DNA of 64,000 nt. Origin: Saccopteryx bilineata (lineage: Eukaryota; Chordata; Mammalia; Chiroptera; Emballonuridae). Positions 1-11,864 of the stretch are shown piece by piece. Position 1 is the stretch's first letter; each line of letters opens with the position of its first letter. Position numbers and translations under genes: made by a program. The stretch is taken from positions 204,661,681-204,725,680 of the forward strand of contig NC_089492.1 of NCBI RefSeq assembly GCF_036850765.1. Reading direction: 5' to 3'. A model generated the notes under the pieces. That model ran no database searches and was not told where the DNA came from. It saw only the letters and a program-made list of their open reading frames with translations.

Positions 1-224
1 TGTTGAGAGCTGGGTGTCTGTGCATCCGCCTACTCCGCTGCCATCTTCTCTCTAGAAAAAAGAATTCTTGATTGCATGTGGGTATCACTTACAGAACAGT
101 GCAGGAAGGAATGGTCAGCCTCGTGTCGCTTTGCCGACACACATGCCCTTTCCCCTCCTCACTTCATCTCCGTCCTCCACCCTATAATACTCTACCAGAG
201 ACACATTGAGAAGATAAGAAAACT

Positions 225-372
225 TAGGTTTGAATCTTGCTTTCATCACTTATTGGTTATATTATCTTGAAGAGATTACTTAATCTCTTTGAGTTTGTCT
301 CCTGATCTGCAAACAAACAAATAACCCAATAATATCTAGTTCTGTGAGTGTGTGGGACTAAATGAGGTTAAG
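225..372 (+). repeat. MIR SINE fragment
   Basis: The stretch follows the MIR core and 3' half in sense order: an 'acttaatctctttgag' segment, a degraded 'catctgtaaaatg' segment, then 'aataatatctagt' and 'actaaatgaggttaa'. It is diverged, as expected of this ancient tRNA-derived SINE. The call is from remembered consensus, so the ends are approximate. Confidence 0.65.
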
Positions 373-525
373 GTGAAGAATTCTAATGCAGGAAAGGGTG
401 AGTAGGGTTATGAAGTCAGCTGAGCATTCAAAGCTGGTCAGATTAGTTATGGAGAGGAAAAGCTGTGGCTGCTGCAGCTGCTGATCGTGATGGAGATGCT
501 GGAGATAATGGGGATAATGATGACC

Positions 526-735
526 GCTGACTTTTACTGAGTGTACAACTACATGCCAGGTGTTGGGCTAAGTGCTCTACATATACTGCCTTATTTAATC
601 TTCACAACAGTCATCTGAGATGAATATTAATTTTATACTCATTTGATAGATGAAGAAATGAAAGTTTAAAAGACACTTAGTAGCTCTGATCAGGGCCAAT
701 CAGCTATTAAATTGCTAAGCCAGATACCAATTTAA
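526..735 (-). repeat. MIR SINE, antisense
   Basis: Reads as the reverse complement of MIR: 'actgagtgtacaactacatgccagg', then 'taatcttcacaacagtc', 'gatagatgaagaaatg' and 'ttaaattgctaagcc'. Order and spacing match the family over about 200 bp. Confidence 0.7.
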
Positions 736-984
736 TTTCTCACTTTTGTTCATTCCAAGCAAATTCTCAGTCTCTTCCTCAGGTGAGATCAACCCCGAAC
801 ATTAGAAACCGCTCTAACAGCCAGTGGCTGTCTTCTGTGCCCCCCAACCCCTGTGACTAATCTCTGAGCCCTCGAACCTACAGAAGGGAATTTATGACAA
901 CTTCCATACTTTATTGTTCTATCTTAAAGACGTGATTTACATTTCTGAAAATACTGACACACTGAAAATATATAATTTACATTC

Positions 985-1105
985 CCAGCTTTTTCATCAA
1001 CTAGCTGTGTGGCCTTAGGTAGGTCAACCTCTTTGGGCCTCAGTTTCTCCTTTGTAAAATGACAACCATATAACCTCTAGAATTCTGTCCTAGGATACTT
1101 TAATT
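985..1105 (+). repeat. MIR SINE fragment
   Basis: Contains 'agctgtgtggcctta', 'caacctctttgggcctcag' and 'tttgtaaaatgacaa' in MIR sense order. It is truncated on both sides and abuts the Tigger-like element that starts 80 bp downstream. Confidence 0.65.
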
Positions 1106-1184
1106 CTCTGATTTTTTCTCCTGGAGTTAGGACAACTTAGCCTTAGCATATGAAATCACATAGAAATGTCTGAACCAAAGCATA

Positions 1185-1549
1185 CAGTGGGGGGGGGGGG
1201 TTAGGTTCCAGAACCCCTGCATCACCCCCCCCCGTGATAAGCAAAAATCTGTGAAATAGCAACCTTATATTTATTTTATTATTTATATATATTGTAAGGC
1301 TTTATAAACCTTCCCCACACTCTTATAAAACTTTCCCACACTGTTATTAACCTTTCCCACACTTATTTTGCTTATTTTACCATAAAAATAATACAATAAT
1401 AAATACATAAAAATATCTATACTGTATACTGCAAAATCCTGTAATATAGTGAAAAATCCACAATACAAAGTTAGATATATATACAATTTAAAAATCCGCA
1501 ATACAGTGAGACCGTGAAAAGTGAATGGTGATATGGTGAGGGACAACTG
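1185..1549. mobile_element. Tigger-like (Tc1/mariner) MITE
   Basis: The right end reads 'atatggtgagggacaactg' followed by TA, which is the reverse complement of the CAGTTGTCCCTC terminus of Tigger/pogo elements. The left end begins TA-CAGT and then enters a run of G that has replaced most of the terminal repeat. The interior ('gataagcaaaaatctgtgaaatagc', then repeats of 'cttataaa' and 'ttcccacact') is typical of short non-autonomous Tigger derivatives. The flanking TA dinucleotides at 1183-1184 and 1550-1551 are the expected target duplication. No transposase is encoded. Confidence 0.8.
1189..1240. repeat. Poly-G / poly-C tracts
   Basis: A G12-type run at 1189-1200 and a C9-type run near 1226-1234 lie within 40 bp of each other, inside the Tigger-like element, and could pair as a short hairpin. 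These are the most length-variable positions of this element. Confidence 0.7.
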
Positions 1550-2432
1550 TACTATCCAATGAATAAATGGTATTCTTTATTTATAAACATAAATGACTGT
1601 TGCTTTGCCTTTATCGTTTTGGACATTCTATACCTTGTATGGGTGACCACATAATTTATTATCCCAATCAGGACACTCTGGGGAGTGAAAGCAGATGCTG
1701 TTAATACTGCACTGGGACAGCAGGCATAACCAGGACCTCCAATTTTTTTCACAAATAACCTTGCCCTTGTTCCCTTTGTGGCTTCTTCTCTCCCTCCTCC
1801 TTCTTCTTCCCCCCACCTGCCTTCTCCTCTTGAGCTTCAACAAGAGTGAAAGGCACCACAGACAGAGGTGTGAGCTCCCTCAGCCCTGTAACGGAGTGTT
1901 AAGTTCAAAGCCAAGGTGTGACCATTTTTTTTTTTTTTGGACCATTTGAATGCTAACACTTTTAAGCAAGTTTGCCTGCAACAGGAACACTCTGTTTAAG
2001 GCTTATTTCCCCCTCTAGTTTTAAAAACCACTTATTGTTAATTTGCACTCCATTCAATCAGTAACTTGCTCATTATTTCTTTATGCATTGCTTCATTTCA
2101 AACATTTTTCTGACTTTGTAGTTTGGCTTGGAGAACACCGAAAGGATGTCAGTCTTGAACCCCAACAAAGAGCAAGATTTTTAGTAATTTTCTTGAGTGG
2201 TTTTCTGCATCCCACCTTAGTGTTTCCTGGATGCTCTGGGAAATCCTGGGGTCAGCAGATGGGTTTCATGGTAGGCAGTAAGCAACAGAGTATGTGTGGA
2301 CATTTTGTTTTTTAGAGGAAATGTTGATGAGCTCGGTGTCATGTCCCTGCAGTCTGTTTCCTGACAATCAAATTGGCCTTCTTTCTGTGCCTGATTCCTA
2401 CACCAAAACTATTTTTTAAAATAGAAGCTGGA

Positions 2433-2599
2433 GGCCCTGGCCGGGTGATTCAGTGGATAGAGCATAGTCCAGTACACTGAGGTCATGGGTTCACCCCTGG
2501 TCAGGGCACATCTGAGAAGCAACCAATGAGTGTACAATTAAATGGAACAATTAACTGAAACAATGAGTTATTTCTTTCTCTATCAAATCAGTGGGGGAA
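2433..2599 (+). mobile_element. VES-type bat SINE
   Basis: Starts 'ggccctggccgggtgattcagtggatagagc', a tRNA-like head with an A-box-like segment, continues through a B-box-like 'gggttcacccctgg' and ends in a short A-rich tail. The insertion is bounded by a near-perfect duplication, 'aaaatagaagctgga' at 2418-2432 and 'aaaatagaagttgaa' at 2600-2614, which fixes both ends. Only the monomeric head and a short unrelated tail are present. Confidence 0.85.
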
Positions 2600-2917
2600 A
2601 AAATAGAAGTTGAAGCAGTTAAGTTATTCACTTTAAAAAAAGCTACTTATCTAAGTGCCTCATAGAATACACTTTTGGCAAAATGAGTTTCTTTTGAAAC
2701 CAATTCTACATAGAATTTTGCCATTTTGTTTTAGGTGATGAAAGATAAAATTTTAATAAAAGAGTTAAAGATATGACTTTTTGCTATTAAAATAGTTCAG
2801 TGCATACAGTGCTTGGTGACTCATGTTAAAAGAAATCTTAAAGACTCATTTTGCAGTTAAAATCCTCTTATTTAATGGCATTTCCTATCATTAACACCCT
2901 CTTTACATGGTCACCAT

Positions 2918-3132
2918 TTAAAAATTTTTTTTTTTAATTTTTCCATTGATTTGAAAGGGGGAGGGGAAAGGTATGAGAGAGAGAGAGAGAGAGAGAAGCA
3001 TCAACTCATTGTTTTATTTAGTTGTTCCATTTAGTTGTATACTGATTGATTGTTTCTCATACATGCTCTGACCTCAGATCAAACCAGCAGCACTGGATTG
3101 ACATTTGATCCACTGAGCCACCCAGCCAGGGC
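2918..3132 (-). mobile_element. VES-type bat SINE, antisense
   Basis: On the plus strand it opens with a T-rich run (the tail reversed), then a (GA)n tract at about 2975-2997, then 'gttgttccatttagttg', and closes with 'gatccactgagccacccagccagggc', the reverse complement of the tRNA-like head. The duplication 'tacatggtcaccat' (2904-2917) and 'tacgtggtcactat' (3133-3146) differs at two positions, so this is an older insertion than the one at 2433. Confidence 0.85.
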
Positions 3133-3644
3133 TACGTGGTCACTATATTTTAAAAGTATGATTTATCATCAGTGTTTGAATGAACTATAAAACTGCCTCT
3201 GAGATTACTGATATTTCTGCAGTTGTGAACAAAAAACTTTTCTCTATTGTCTGCAGGCTGATAGGTCTTTATTCTAAAATGTTTCTTCTGCAGTTGTGGA
3301 GAACATACACTTTTTAAAATGTAGTTTAAGCCCACTGCCAAAGGGCCAAGTGGAAAGGACTTGATCGTGTGTAAAATTAATAGTATTAAAAAGGCTTAAC
3401 TGTAAAATCTGCCTTTTCCTCCGTAAGTCCCTCTTATCTGCTGTCCTCTTTTGGAGGGTTGGTGGGTGTAGTGGACCTTGAGGAAGGCGGAGCCTGGTCA
3501 GTGGACTTCAGATATCAAGCCCTTGTCCATGTCCCTTACCACAATGCCAGCTGCCTGGGTCAAAGGACTGGCTCTCCTCCCTTTGCACCTCACCTGTCTT
3601 TCATATGCCACTACTTTAGTTTCAAAGGGAAGGACAATGAAAAA

Positions 3645-4075
3645 GAAATAGCAGTTTGAAAGCTTTATTTTTCAAAACAATGACTAAACTTGTATTTTTT
3701 TTCTTTTAACTGTAATACTGATTCGAGAAGAAAAGATGTTCAAAGGTTTCATAAGAGCAGACACTCACTGACTGCCAGGGGCAGGAGGGGCATGGCTGGT
3801 TAACAACGAAACTGTGATTGGTGCTGTGGGTGCAGAAGTAAGGTTACCTCAGGAGGCTGGGACCACTGCAGCCGGGCACCTGGGCTGGGTTGGGGGGTGG
3901 TCACGGGATCCAGTCTTCAGCTTAGTGTATCCAGAATATCTGAAGTATCATTGTCCCGAGAGGCGATTGATCTCTTGGAGAGGCTCCCCATAGATCGGAC
4001 ACCCCAGAAGTTGCTGTCCACATCAGAAGGCAAAATCAGTAGTTTACATTGTGAATCATAACCCGACTGGCAGGT
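3645..4075 (-). CDS. Candidate terminal exon of an unidentified host gene
   Basis: Read on the minus strand, a pyrimidine-rich stretch ending TTTTATGTAG (4080-4076) precedes an open frame of 52 codons from about 4075 to the stop TGA at 3919-3917. The encoded tail begins T-C-Q-S-G-Y-D-S-Q-C, contains N-F-W-G-V-R-S-M-G-S-L-S-K-R and ends D-T-S-D-I-L-D-T-L-S. A second usable acceptor (GTGGACAG) would start the exon at 4013. About 250 bp of non-coding sequence follows, then AATAAA (complement of 3664-3669) and a T-rich stretch after the likely cleavage site. There is no poly(A) tail relic or target duplication, which argues against a processed pseudogene. I do not recognise the protein. The serine- and charge-rich composition suggests a cytosolic tail. 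Exon status is inferred from signals; the reading frame is seen directly. Confidence 0.5.
3664..3669 (-). promoter_or_regulatory. Poly(A) signal of the candidate exon
   Basis: The plus-strand TTTATT is AATAAA on the minus strand, about 250 bp after the stop codon. It is followed within about 25 bp by a TTTCTTTTTC segment, a plausible downstream element. Confidence 0.45.
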
Positions 4076-4134
4076 CTACATAAAATGCCAAAACAGGATC
4101 AGATGGTTGGGACAAGCAAGGGAGTGAGAGCTTA

Positions 4135-4335
4135 ATAGCTAAAAAGATAGGATTCAAATTCCAACGCCATCTATGCCTGGCTGGGTGACCTGGAGACATG
4201 ATTTGACCTCTGTGGGACCAAGTCTATCCATCTATAGAATGGGATAGAGAAATAAATGACAATTTTTGTAAAAAACAAAACAAAACAAAACAAAAACCCA
4301 GGAAAATGGTTACCATATGGAAAGTACTTAATAAA
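4135..4335 (+). repeat. MIR SINE with (AAAAC)n insertion
   Basis: Sense MIR features include 'ggattcaaattccaacgcc', 'ctgggtgacctggagac' and 'ctatagaatgggata'. The stretch is interrupted at about 4268-4303 by an AAAAC simple repeat. Confidence 0.55.
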
Positions 4336-4884
4336 CTGTTGACTGAAATACTTGATTCAATAAGAATCATCTTGGAGTTTTATTCAAGACAGTGACTTCA
4401 GAAATAAAGGAATAATTCATCCTTCTCACTTGGTGTCATTAAATTTAGCCAATAACCATACAATTCACAACTACCATAGGAACATAAGAGACTCACAGTG
4501 TTAATTTATAAAAGTCGAGCCCAAATTTTCTGGCCCTGGCTGCCTCTATCCATGATGGTATTTTAATAGACAGAGAGCTAATGGTGTTGAGAGTAAATGG
4601 GGAATTTTCTGGTCCTGATGTTTCCTTCTAACATATTCTAGTTTCTTAGCAGTTATCTTCACAAATTAGAGCCATGTAAAAAAAAATCTTGGTTTCTTTT
4701 TCATGCTTGATTTCATACATGTTCATAGATCTGTCCCCGGAGTTAGGCTTTTTATTCATAGGCTACAAGACCTCAGAACTGGGCTCATTACCACAACATG
4801 CAAAGCCCAATATTATCCAGTTAGGACCAGGAGAGCTTGGGTACAAGCAAAAGTCATTCATTGTCTGGTGCCACTAATCATTCA

Positions 4885-5740
4885 CATTCTCATTTCTTCA
4901 ACAAATATTTTTTGGATACTCACTGTGTATCAGCCCTTGTTCTAGGAGCTGAGGATTCAGCAGTTAACAAAAGGATCCTGCATCCGGGAGTGGGAGACAG
5001 ACAAGAAAGAAAGAGAGAGGGAGAGGAAAACAAAAAGAAAAGAGAGGAATAAATCAGTGCATATAAGAGTGACACCGAGAAATAAAAAAGGATGATGGGA
5101 TATAGAGTATCTACTTCAGGTGAAGTGGGCAAGGGAAGCCTCTTTGTGAGGTGTTATCTAAACCAAGCTCTGAATCACAAGGACACAAACATGCAATGAG
5201 TGTGTGTGACTTTCAGGCACCATTAAGGCAGAAGCTCCCAGATAGGCACCAGCTTGGTGACCAAGAGGATCAGACCGAAGGCCAGCATGGGTGGGAGAGT
5301 ATAGGAGACGGTGTGGAAAACATTGTCTGGGTCAGGTCAGTGAGCTCTCTATAGACAGAGTAAGGAGTCTGGAATATTTGCTAAATGTGATGGAAAGCCA
5401 TTGGATAGTTTTAAGCAGAGGAGTGACATGATCAAATCATATAAATTCATCATTTAAAAAGTCACTTCTGGGTCAATGTGCAGAAGGATTATAGCAAACA
5501 AGCGTGGAAGTAGGGAGACTGCTCTGGTACCCAGGCAGGAGATGCTGATTGCTCGGTGAAGACTGATGGTGAAGAGGGATCAGACTGGAGATCTATTAGG
5601 AGACAGGATGCTCAGGACTTGCTAATGGACTGGACGAGGAGAGTGAGGGGAAAGAGATAAACAAGGACAACTCCCATGTTCTTGGCCTCAGTAACGGCAT
5701 GGAAGGTTCCTTTTCCTGAGATAGGAAAGACAGGAGTAGA
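4885..5740 (-). repeat. LINE-2 (L2) 3' region, antisense
   Basis: The plus strand opens with 'tcttcaacaaatattttttgg', the complement of the L2 3' end, and continues with 'ttctaggagctgaggattcagcag', 'gaaagccattggatag', 'gcagaggagtgacatgatc' and 'ttcttggcctcagtaac'. These fit L2 in antisense order over about 850 bp. No open frame survives. Confidence 0.7.
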
Positions 5741-5744
5741 AATG

Positions 5745-6355
5745 AGTTAATGGGGGAAAAGCATGAATAACCGCTCTGAGAGCACTCTTGTAGATCACCG
5801 TGTGTACTGTGGGAAAACGCACGGCTGCTCTCTCTCCACACATGCAGTACTTGCTCTTGCGCATGCTCTCCCTCATTTTATCTTGAAGCCAAAATGAAAC
5901 AGAAGATACTCCCCTACCGATACCTAGACTGTAGGTGAAAGAATTAAAAAAATATATATGTATAATATAATTTTATTTTAAAAAGCTAATTTCCATTTTT
6001 AATATTGACTCAGATGCAGTTCAAATCGCAATTTGAATCAGTCAACTCTAAAGTTATATGTATATATTATGTAAATGTATAAATTTATGTCAGAAAATAA
6101 TATATATACATAACTATATATCAACCAATATTATGTCACCTACTTATTTTCATTATCAACTCTCATTAATATCATTGATCACTTTCCTTTATCTTTTCAT
6201 GAGTTTAGCAAGCTATGAGAAATGGAGGCCAGAATTAGAAGGGCTGAGACCTTTGCTTCCTCCCTTGATTAATCTTTCAGTGTTAGAATTATGGGTGATT
6301 ATTAATTTGACTTTTTCATTATTTTAACACAATTTTTTCTTAATCACACAAATGC
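5745..6355. other. AT-rich sequence, nothing identified
   Basis: Strongly AT-rich at 5940-6130 (many TATATA-type words), otherwise without a recognisable gene or repeat. Confidence 0.5.
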
Positions 6356-6359
6356 AGCC

Positions 6360-6690
6360 ATTAATGCCTGCACAAAGACATGTGTTATTAACCAAAGAAC
6401 TAGAGAATTTAGGATTGGAAGAACTCTTAACCAGGCAGGAATCTCTTCTCCCATATCCCTGCTGAAATCTTCTAATAAAGAGGTGTTCACAACATCTCCA
6501 AGGCGTCCATTCCCATGTTTGGGCAGTTTCAACTGTTAGGAAGTTCTTTCATAATGTTGAACAGAAAACTACCCCCGGACAACTTTCACTATTAGTTTCC
6601 ACTTTACCTTTGGCAGAAACAAATGCAAGTCAACCTTCTTTTCTAAGTGATACTTTTTCAAGTATTAAAAGACATATCTCTCCTTGTTCT
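6360..6690. repeat. Ancient interspersed repeat, family uncertain
   Basis: Contains 'ctgttaggaagttctttcataatgttgaac' style words and 'ttcaagtattaaaagac', which recall an old mammalian L3/CR1- or MER-type repeat. I cannot assign the family. Confidence 0.35.
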
Positions 6691-7094
6691 TTTTCTTCCT
6701 TTCTTCTTTTCCTTTTTAAACCAAAACAAATGCATTATTTCATCATTTCCTTCTGTGATATGATCTCTTGACATTTTGCCACCTTTAAGTATGGATCTCT
6801 CTCAAGGCTTTGTATTTAAACAAAGTTTTTAGCCTAAGTTAGAAAGCCATGGTCCAGTAGGTAAATTGCAGTAATCAGTTGGTTGATGCTGACTCCTCGG
6901 AGGTGGGGCCGCTGCAGTGGGGCTTTTAAAACATCTGCAATTACACAGAGAATTGCAAATCCTGGCTTCCTCCTTCTAGCTCTGGAACAATTGCCATCTT
7001 TGGATACAAGTGACCATAAAGAGAACTACAACCTCAAAGAATCTCAGTGGTAAAAAGGAACATGTTGGTCACCTTCTGCTCACCAAAGAATTCT

Positions 7095-7260
7095 CTCAAC
7101 AGATCCACAGAGGAGTAGGTGGTTCAGCACACAGGCTCTGCCACTGGACTGTTTAGACTTGATTTCAGGACTTACCTCAGCCATCTATAAAATGACAATG
7201 GTAGTAGAGTGTTTTATAGCACCTGGTATACAGGAAGAACTTGTATTTGCTAGCCACCAT
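7095..7260 (+). repeat. MIR SINE, degraded
   Basis: 'ggctctgccactggac', 'cttacctcagccatctataaaatgacaatgg' style text and 'cacctggtatacag' follow the MIR order with many substitutions. Confidence 0.45.
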
Positions 7261-7279
7261 TAGTACTATTGTTGCTTTA

Positions 7280-7720
7280 CAGTGGTACCTTGAGATACGA
7301 GTTTAATTTGTTCTGTAACCAAGCTCATAAGTCAGTCAACTCATATATCAAACAAATTTCTCCCATTTAAAATAACTGAAATAGATTTAATCTGTTCCAG
7401 CACTATGAAACATCCCCAAACCATCCTAAATTATGAATAAAGACATGTTTTTAATTAAGAAACACACATGTATACTTTACCAATGCATACCAAAATATAT
7501 GAAATAAAAGAAAAAAGTGTTATTTAGTACTTACCTTGGAGACAGACGAGTGCGGCTAACGGAGGTGAATGGCGGAGGAGGAGGGAGGGAGGAAGGGATG
7601 CAGGCACTGTAGACACGTAAACTAAAACTGCACTGTAGCCACCTGTTGCTGCTCTATGGTCTTTTCCCAAATGGGATGAAAGTCTCTTTAACTCTGAGTA
7701 ACCCTTTATCACATGGTTCT
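7280..7720. mobile_element. Mariner/Tigger-like element, one end only
   Basis: Begins TA then 'cagtggtaccttgagatacg', a typical Tc1/mariner-type MITE terminus, and continues through 'aatttgttctgtaaccaagc' and 'cagtcaactcatatatcaa'. A matching inverted end is not seen downstream, so the element is truncated or its other end has decayed. A GC-rich GGAGG-repeat segment at 7560-7600 lies within it. Confidence 0.5.
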
Positions 7721-7984
7721 GGAAGCAAAACTCTTTGTGTCCCATGTCTCACAAAGTTCAGCTTGAAAAGGTCCCTTAGCTTTGGCTCATAGACTTTCTT
7801 TCTACAAAAAGGAAAATCTGATTCTTTGGCCTGAACTGAGAGTAGACATCACAGGGCTCTTTCTAAATTTAGCAAAAATACCCACATATACACAAACTCT
7901 TATTTCCCAACAACCAGTTCACCAATATCATCCCTCCTAGGTTAAACCAAAATAACCATAGGCCTCATGCACCGTTAGTAGGAC

Positions 7985-8510
7985 AAATTGTCATAGCCAG
8001 CCTCCAAGACGGTCCCTCCTAGTGCTCACTCCCTGGCTTAGTCATCTCCCACCCCAGGGCCAGTCTCTGTGAGCAAGCACAGACAGCAGAGGTGATAGCA
8101 TACCTTGTCAAGGTCAGGCAATAAAAGACACAGCTGTTTCTGTTTTGAGCTCCTTCCTACTCTCTCTTAGATTGCCTGCTCTGGGAGAAACTGGCTGCTG
8201 TGTTCTGAGCCTTGCAGAAAGGTCCAGGTGAAGATAACTGAAGCTTCCGGTCACCATGTGGTGAGGAGCTGAGGACTGCTGCCAACAGCCATATGCGTGA
8301 GCCTTCTCGGAAGCTGGTTCTCCAGCCCCAGCCAAACCTTCATGTGATGGAGCCCCGGATGACAGTTTGACAGCAGTGCCACGAGAGACTCTGTTTCAGA
8401 GATACCCTCCTAAGCCATGCTTGGATTCCTGATACCCCCAAACTATGTCATAAATTTGTATTATTTTAAGCTGCTACATTTTGGGAAATTTTTGTTACAA
8501 TGTGATACAA
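7985..8510 (+). mobile_element. MaLR (MLT1-type) solo LTR
   Basis: Opens near 'tcatagccagcctccaagac' and contains 'gattgcctgctctgggagaaac', 'catgtggtgaggagctgagg', 'agccttctcggaagctgg' and 'cttggattcctgatacc'. It ends in the characteristic 'ttttaagctgctacattttggg' and 'tttttgttaca'. This order is that of the non-autonomous ERVL-MaLR LTR MLT1. No internal region adjoins it. Confidence 0.8.
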
Positions 8511-8519
8511 AACTAGAGG

Positions 8520-11450
8520 AGAAGCAGTGGGGGGTCAGTTGTAGAACCCATACACTCATTCTTCTGTGAGTTCAGCTAGGACTAGCCTGTTGTGGTGGCA
8601 CAAAGAATTCGAGGTTGCTTATCTCAGAGTAATGTAATGTACTGGGGAGATGATAGGCAAAGTGGCTGCAAAGCACAGCTTTCAATAAGAATGCCCTTGC
8701 CACTTAATGATGACCATGGTGATAACAGATCGCTCATCAGGACCTCAGAATGTCTTGTTGTACAATGGAGTAACTAACACACATTTCTCACCACTTCTGA
8801 AGGTTAATACAAAAACTCAGAGTATATATAACATGGATGGTTGCCTCCAAGGATGCTGTCTAAATCCAGTGTGCCTGTGTTTTCCATTTTTAATGTGAAT
8901 TGACAAGGGCCACTTTAGCCTGTTAGCACTTCCTTTCTGAAGAAGAACCCCGACATCTTTGAGTGCCCTCAGCAGCAAATGACTTATGCCAGAGCCTATT
9001 CTCTTCTCTAGAGGGAAACCCTACTGACACCTGTTTTGCTGTCTACTAGATGAAGGAGCTTTTATAGAATGTGGAGGAAGTGGGAGCTTTGCCAACTGGA
9101 AGGAATGCAGACTGTAGCCCTTCTTCTTTGCAGCCAGAAACAATTGCTGGTAGTCAGGGACACAGTTTTCTATGCCTATGTTCTCGTAGAAAAAGGGTTC
9201 TGTGCCAACTGAAACGCCAGGTTACCTGAAAGGTAACCCTGTAGATACAACTTCATTAGTACTGGGGCTATTTTATGAAGCCTTTATATACCTTCAGGTT
9301 GTCATTCTGACTTAATTACTAATCCTGGTCACATACGAAGGGCTTTGATTAAGCAATTTGCTTCTTTCCCTCCTCTCTTCCATCTCACTGAAAGATTACA
9401 GAGTTTTGAGCATGAGGTTAAAGGATTACGTCTGAATTCTGAGAGTCCTGACACTGCTCCAGCTGCCTGTCATTTCCTGGAGTGGTTACTTATCTGTCAA
9501 TATTTCTTCCCTTTTTTCCCAGGTCCCAGGCCTACTTGATCTTGTCCGTTTGGCTCGGCTGGTGGAGGAATAACAAGGGTCTTCCCATCATGCAACATTC
9601 TGGGATACATCATGACAGAGAAATCTCAAAGCCCAGGTCAATTATAACAGAAGATGTGCACCACCTCTGCCCCAGAACGTCTTCTGGGGCCGCAGTTGTT
9701 ACAAACGAAGTCACCTGAAAAATGCAAGGAAATGCATTGGTACCTGTCTGGCTTTCTGCTTGTTTAGCAGGATACAAATAGCAGAAGACTAATACTCGAT
9801 GTGTGTGGTTCGTGGCCAGGAAGAGGGAATCAAGTTGGCAGCAACCACACTGTGCCATAATTACTTTTTAATTAGAATTCATTGAATACAGATGGATTCT
9901 TCCTGTTCTTTCTCCCACTGATGTTTTTAATATTCGCATATCAGATATTATGAGGCAGTTGCCAGCAGTGAATTACATAAAATAACCCTGTAGCTGGTAG
10001 TGACTTACAGAAAGTAGCCAACTTAACCATTTGTCTTAGATGAAAAATTATCTTACACCTTTTTGTGGATTCTATTGCTGGTTTGTTGATATAGTGTTTG
10101 TTTACTCTCATTCCTGCAGGAAAAAAATATCATAGTTCTTGTATCAAATTATTGTAACTGACTGAAGCATTTTTATTTCAAATAATGTGCCATCATTTTT
10201 TTTCATGGTGACACTGATAAATTTGCAGGATTTCTCATTCTTTCCCCTCTTACCAATGAATAACTTGAACCCAAACGTGAATAGAATGCACAATTTCATA
10301 CTGTTATAAAAAGTCATTGCTCATCACATTCTAATTGTAACGAAGTTTGAACCTGAATATCTATTTGCAGTATTTTGATAGAAATAAGAAGTAATTTCCA
10401 TTTTTTTGCTCGAGGGTTTCTCTACATGAACTGACATATGATGCATTTTTGAAGTCACACTTAATAATTCTCTTTCCATTATAAACAACCGCACCCTTGT
10501 TGAACAACAGATCTAAAATTAGGCTTACACAGGCTTAGCTAATATACCTAAGAAACATGATTTATTCTAATGCAATAATGGCATAGATTTATAAAGCTGG
10601 ACTACTCCAATGCTCCTCGTTATGGTTGTAAAATATTTGTGGCCGCTGTGGGATTTTCTAGATCATTATTTTAAAAAAGGAAAAACCCATTTTGACAGAT
10701 GAACTGGGGCCATTCTGAGCAAATCACAGATACTTCATATAACAAGGCCTCCAAAGAGGGAAGCATACACTTATTACTATGGCAACCCAGATCAAAACAC
10801 TATTTTAGTGGAGAGTTTCCAGTTTTACAATGCAATGATGATTGTTTATAGTACCATTGAAACCAGACTCAGCAAAGGTTTAAGAAATGAGCTGACAAGA
10901 AGAAAATCATTATAGATAAACTGGGGATACCTGAATGGAATCTGCCATTATTTGATCAAATACTGAAATTTATAGCTCAGGACAATAAAAATAATGGAAG
11001 AGGATCCAGATGATGAGAACAAACTGAAGTTTCTTCTGTTAACTGGTTTGCAATAGCATCAGTCCTATCTTAAGTTAAAACTGAAAGTAAAGGGTTTTTT
11101 AAAAGTACATTTCTTTCATATCCCTTCTTTTTCTATCTTCAAAATACTTGCTTGTAACTTTAAAGTTGTAGGCTAATGCTTCTTTTCCTAACATATTCCA
11201 TTTGACAGAGTGTAACACAGCACAGCTCGAGAACTGTGCCCATCACACAGGGCTTTGTGCTTGCACAGGTCTACATGAAGTGACAGCTGGTTGCAGCCCT
11301 GCTCAGTTATCTTGATATAAGTGGAATTTTTACACAGAAACAGAAATAATTATCTGGTTCGTGAGTTGTCCATTTTGCTGAACCTGTCTCAAAATACCTA
11401 AAAGACACTCTTGGGTAGACAAAGTACGTTGAAGTGAAGGGGTGAAAGAT
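8520..11450. other. Long stretch without recognised repeats or genes
   Basis: About 2.9 kb in which I identify no transposon, RNA gene or credible coding frame. The longest open frames are under 90 codons and lack family resemblance. It includes a perfect 9-bp inverted repeat at 9669-9690. Confidence 0.5.
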
Positions 11451-11459
11451 TATGTATTT

Positions 11460-11610
11460 GTTTAGTAACTACTTATTGAGCATTTCTTGTTTGCCATGTG
11501 GTGTGTCCAATGAGTGTGCATACTGCTAGGTGTGCAGAGGGGGAATTTATGGTCCAGTGGGAGTGTGAGGTGAAGGCCATGGGGAAATATTGAAGGAGAA
11601 GGATACAGAA
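11460..11610 (-). repeat. L2 fragment, antisense
   Basis: 'gtaactacttattgagcatttc', 'gccatgtggtgtgtcc' and 'ctgctaggtgtgcagag' follow the antisense L2 3' end. Confidence 0.5.
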
Positions 11611-11699
11611 GTACAAAATGACTGGATGGGAACGGAGTTTGGATCCATTCCAATACTTATTAACTTAAACAGTCTTCCTGACTTAGAAGAAAGAAAGGA

Positions 11700-11850
11700 G
11701 AGCCATATTTATTGAATTTCAGCTTTAGGTAAAGCTTTGTGCCAGGAGCTCTGTGTATAATGATCTCATTCAATATTTAGAGAAATTGCAGCTACCATTA
11801 TGTTTATTTTATAGATAAGAATACTGAGATTCAGAAAGGTTAAATAAAAA
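11700..11850 (-). repeat. MIR SINE, antisense
   Basis: 'tatttattgaatttcagc', 'ctttgtgccaggagctctg', 'aatgatctcattcaat' and 'tagataagaatactgagattcag' are in antisense MIR order. Confidence 0.65.
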
Positions 11851-11864
11851 CTTTCAAGTGTATT

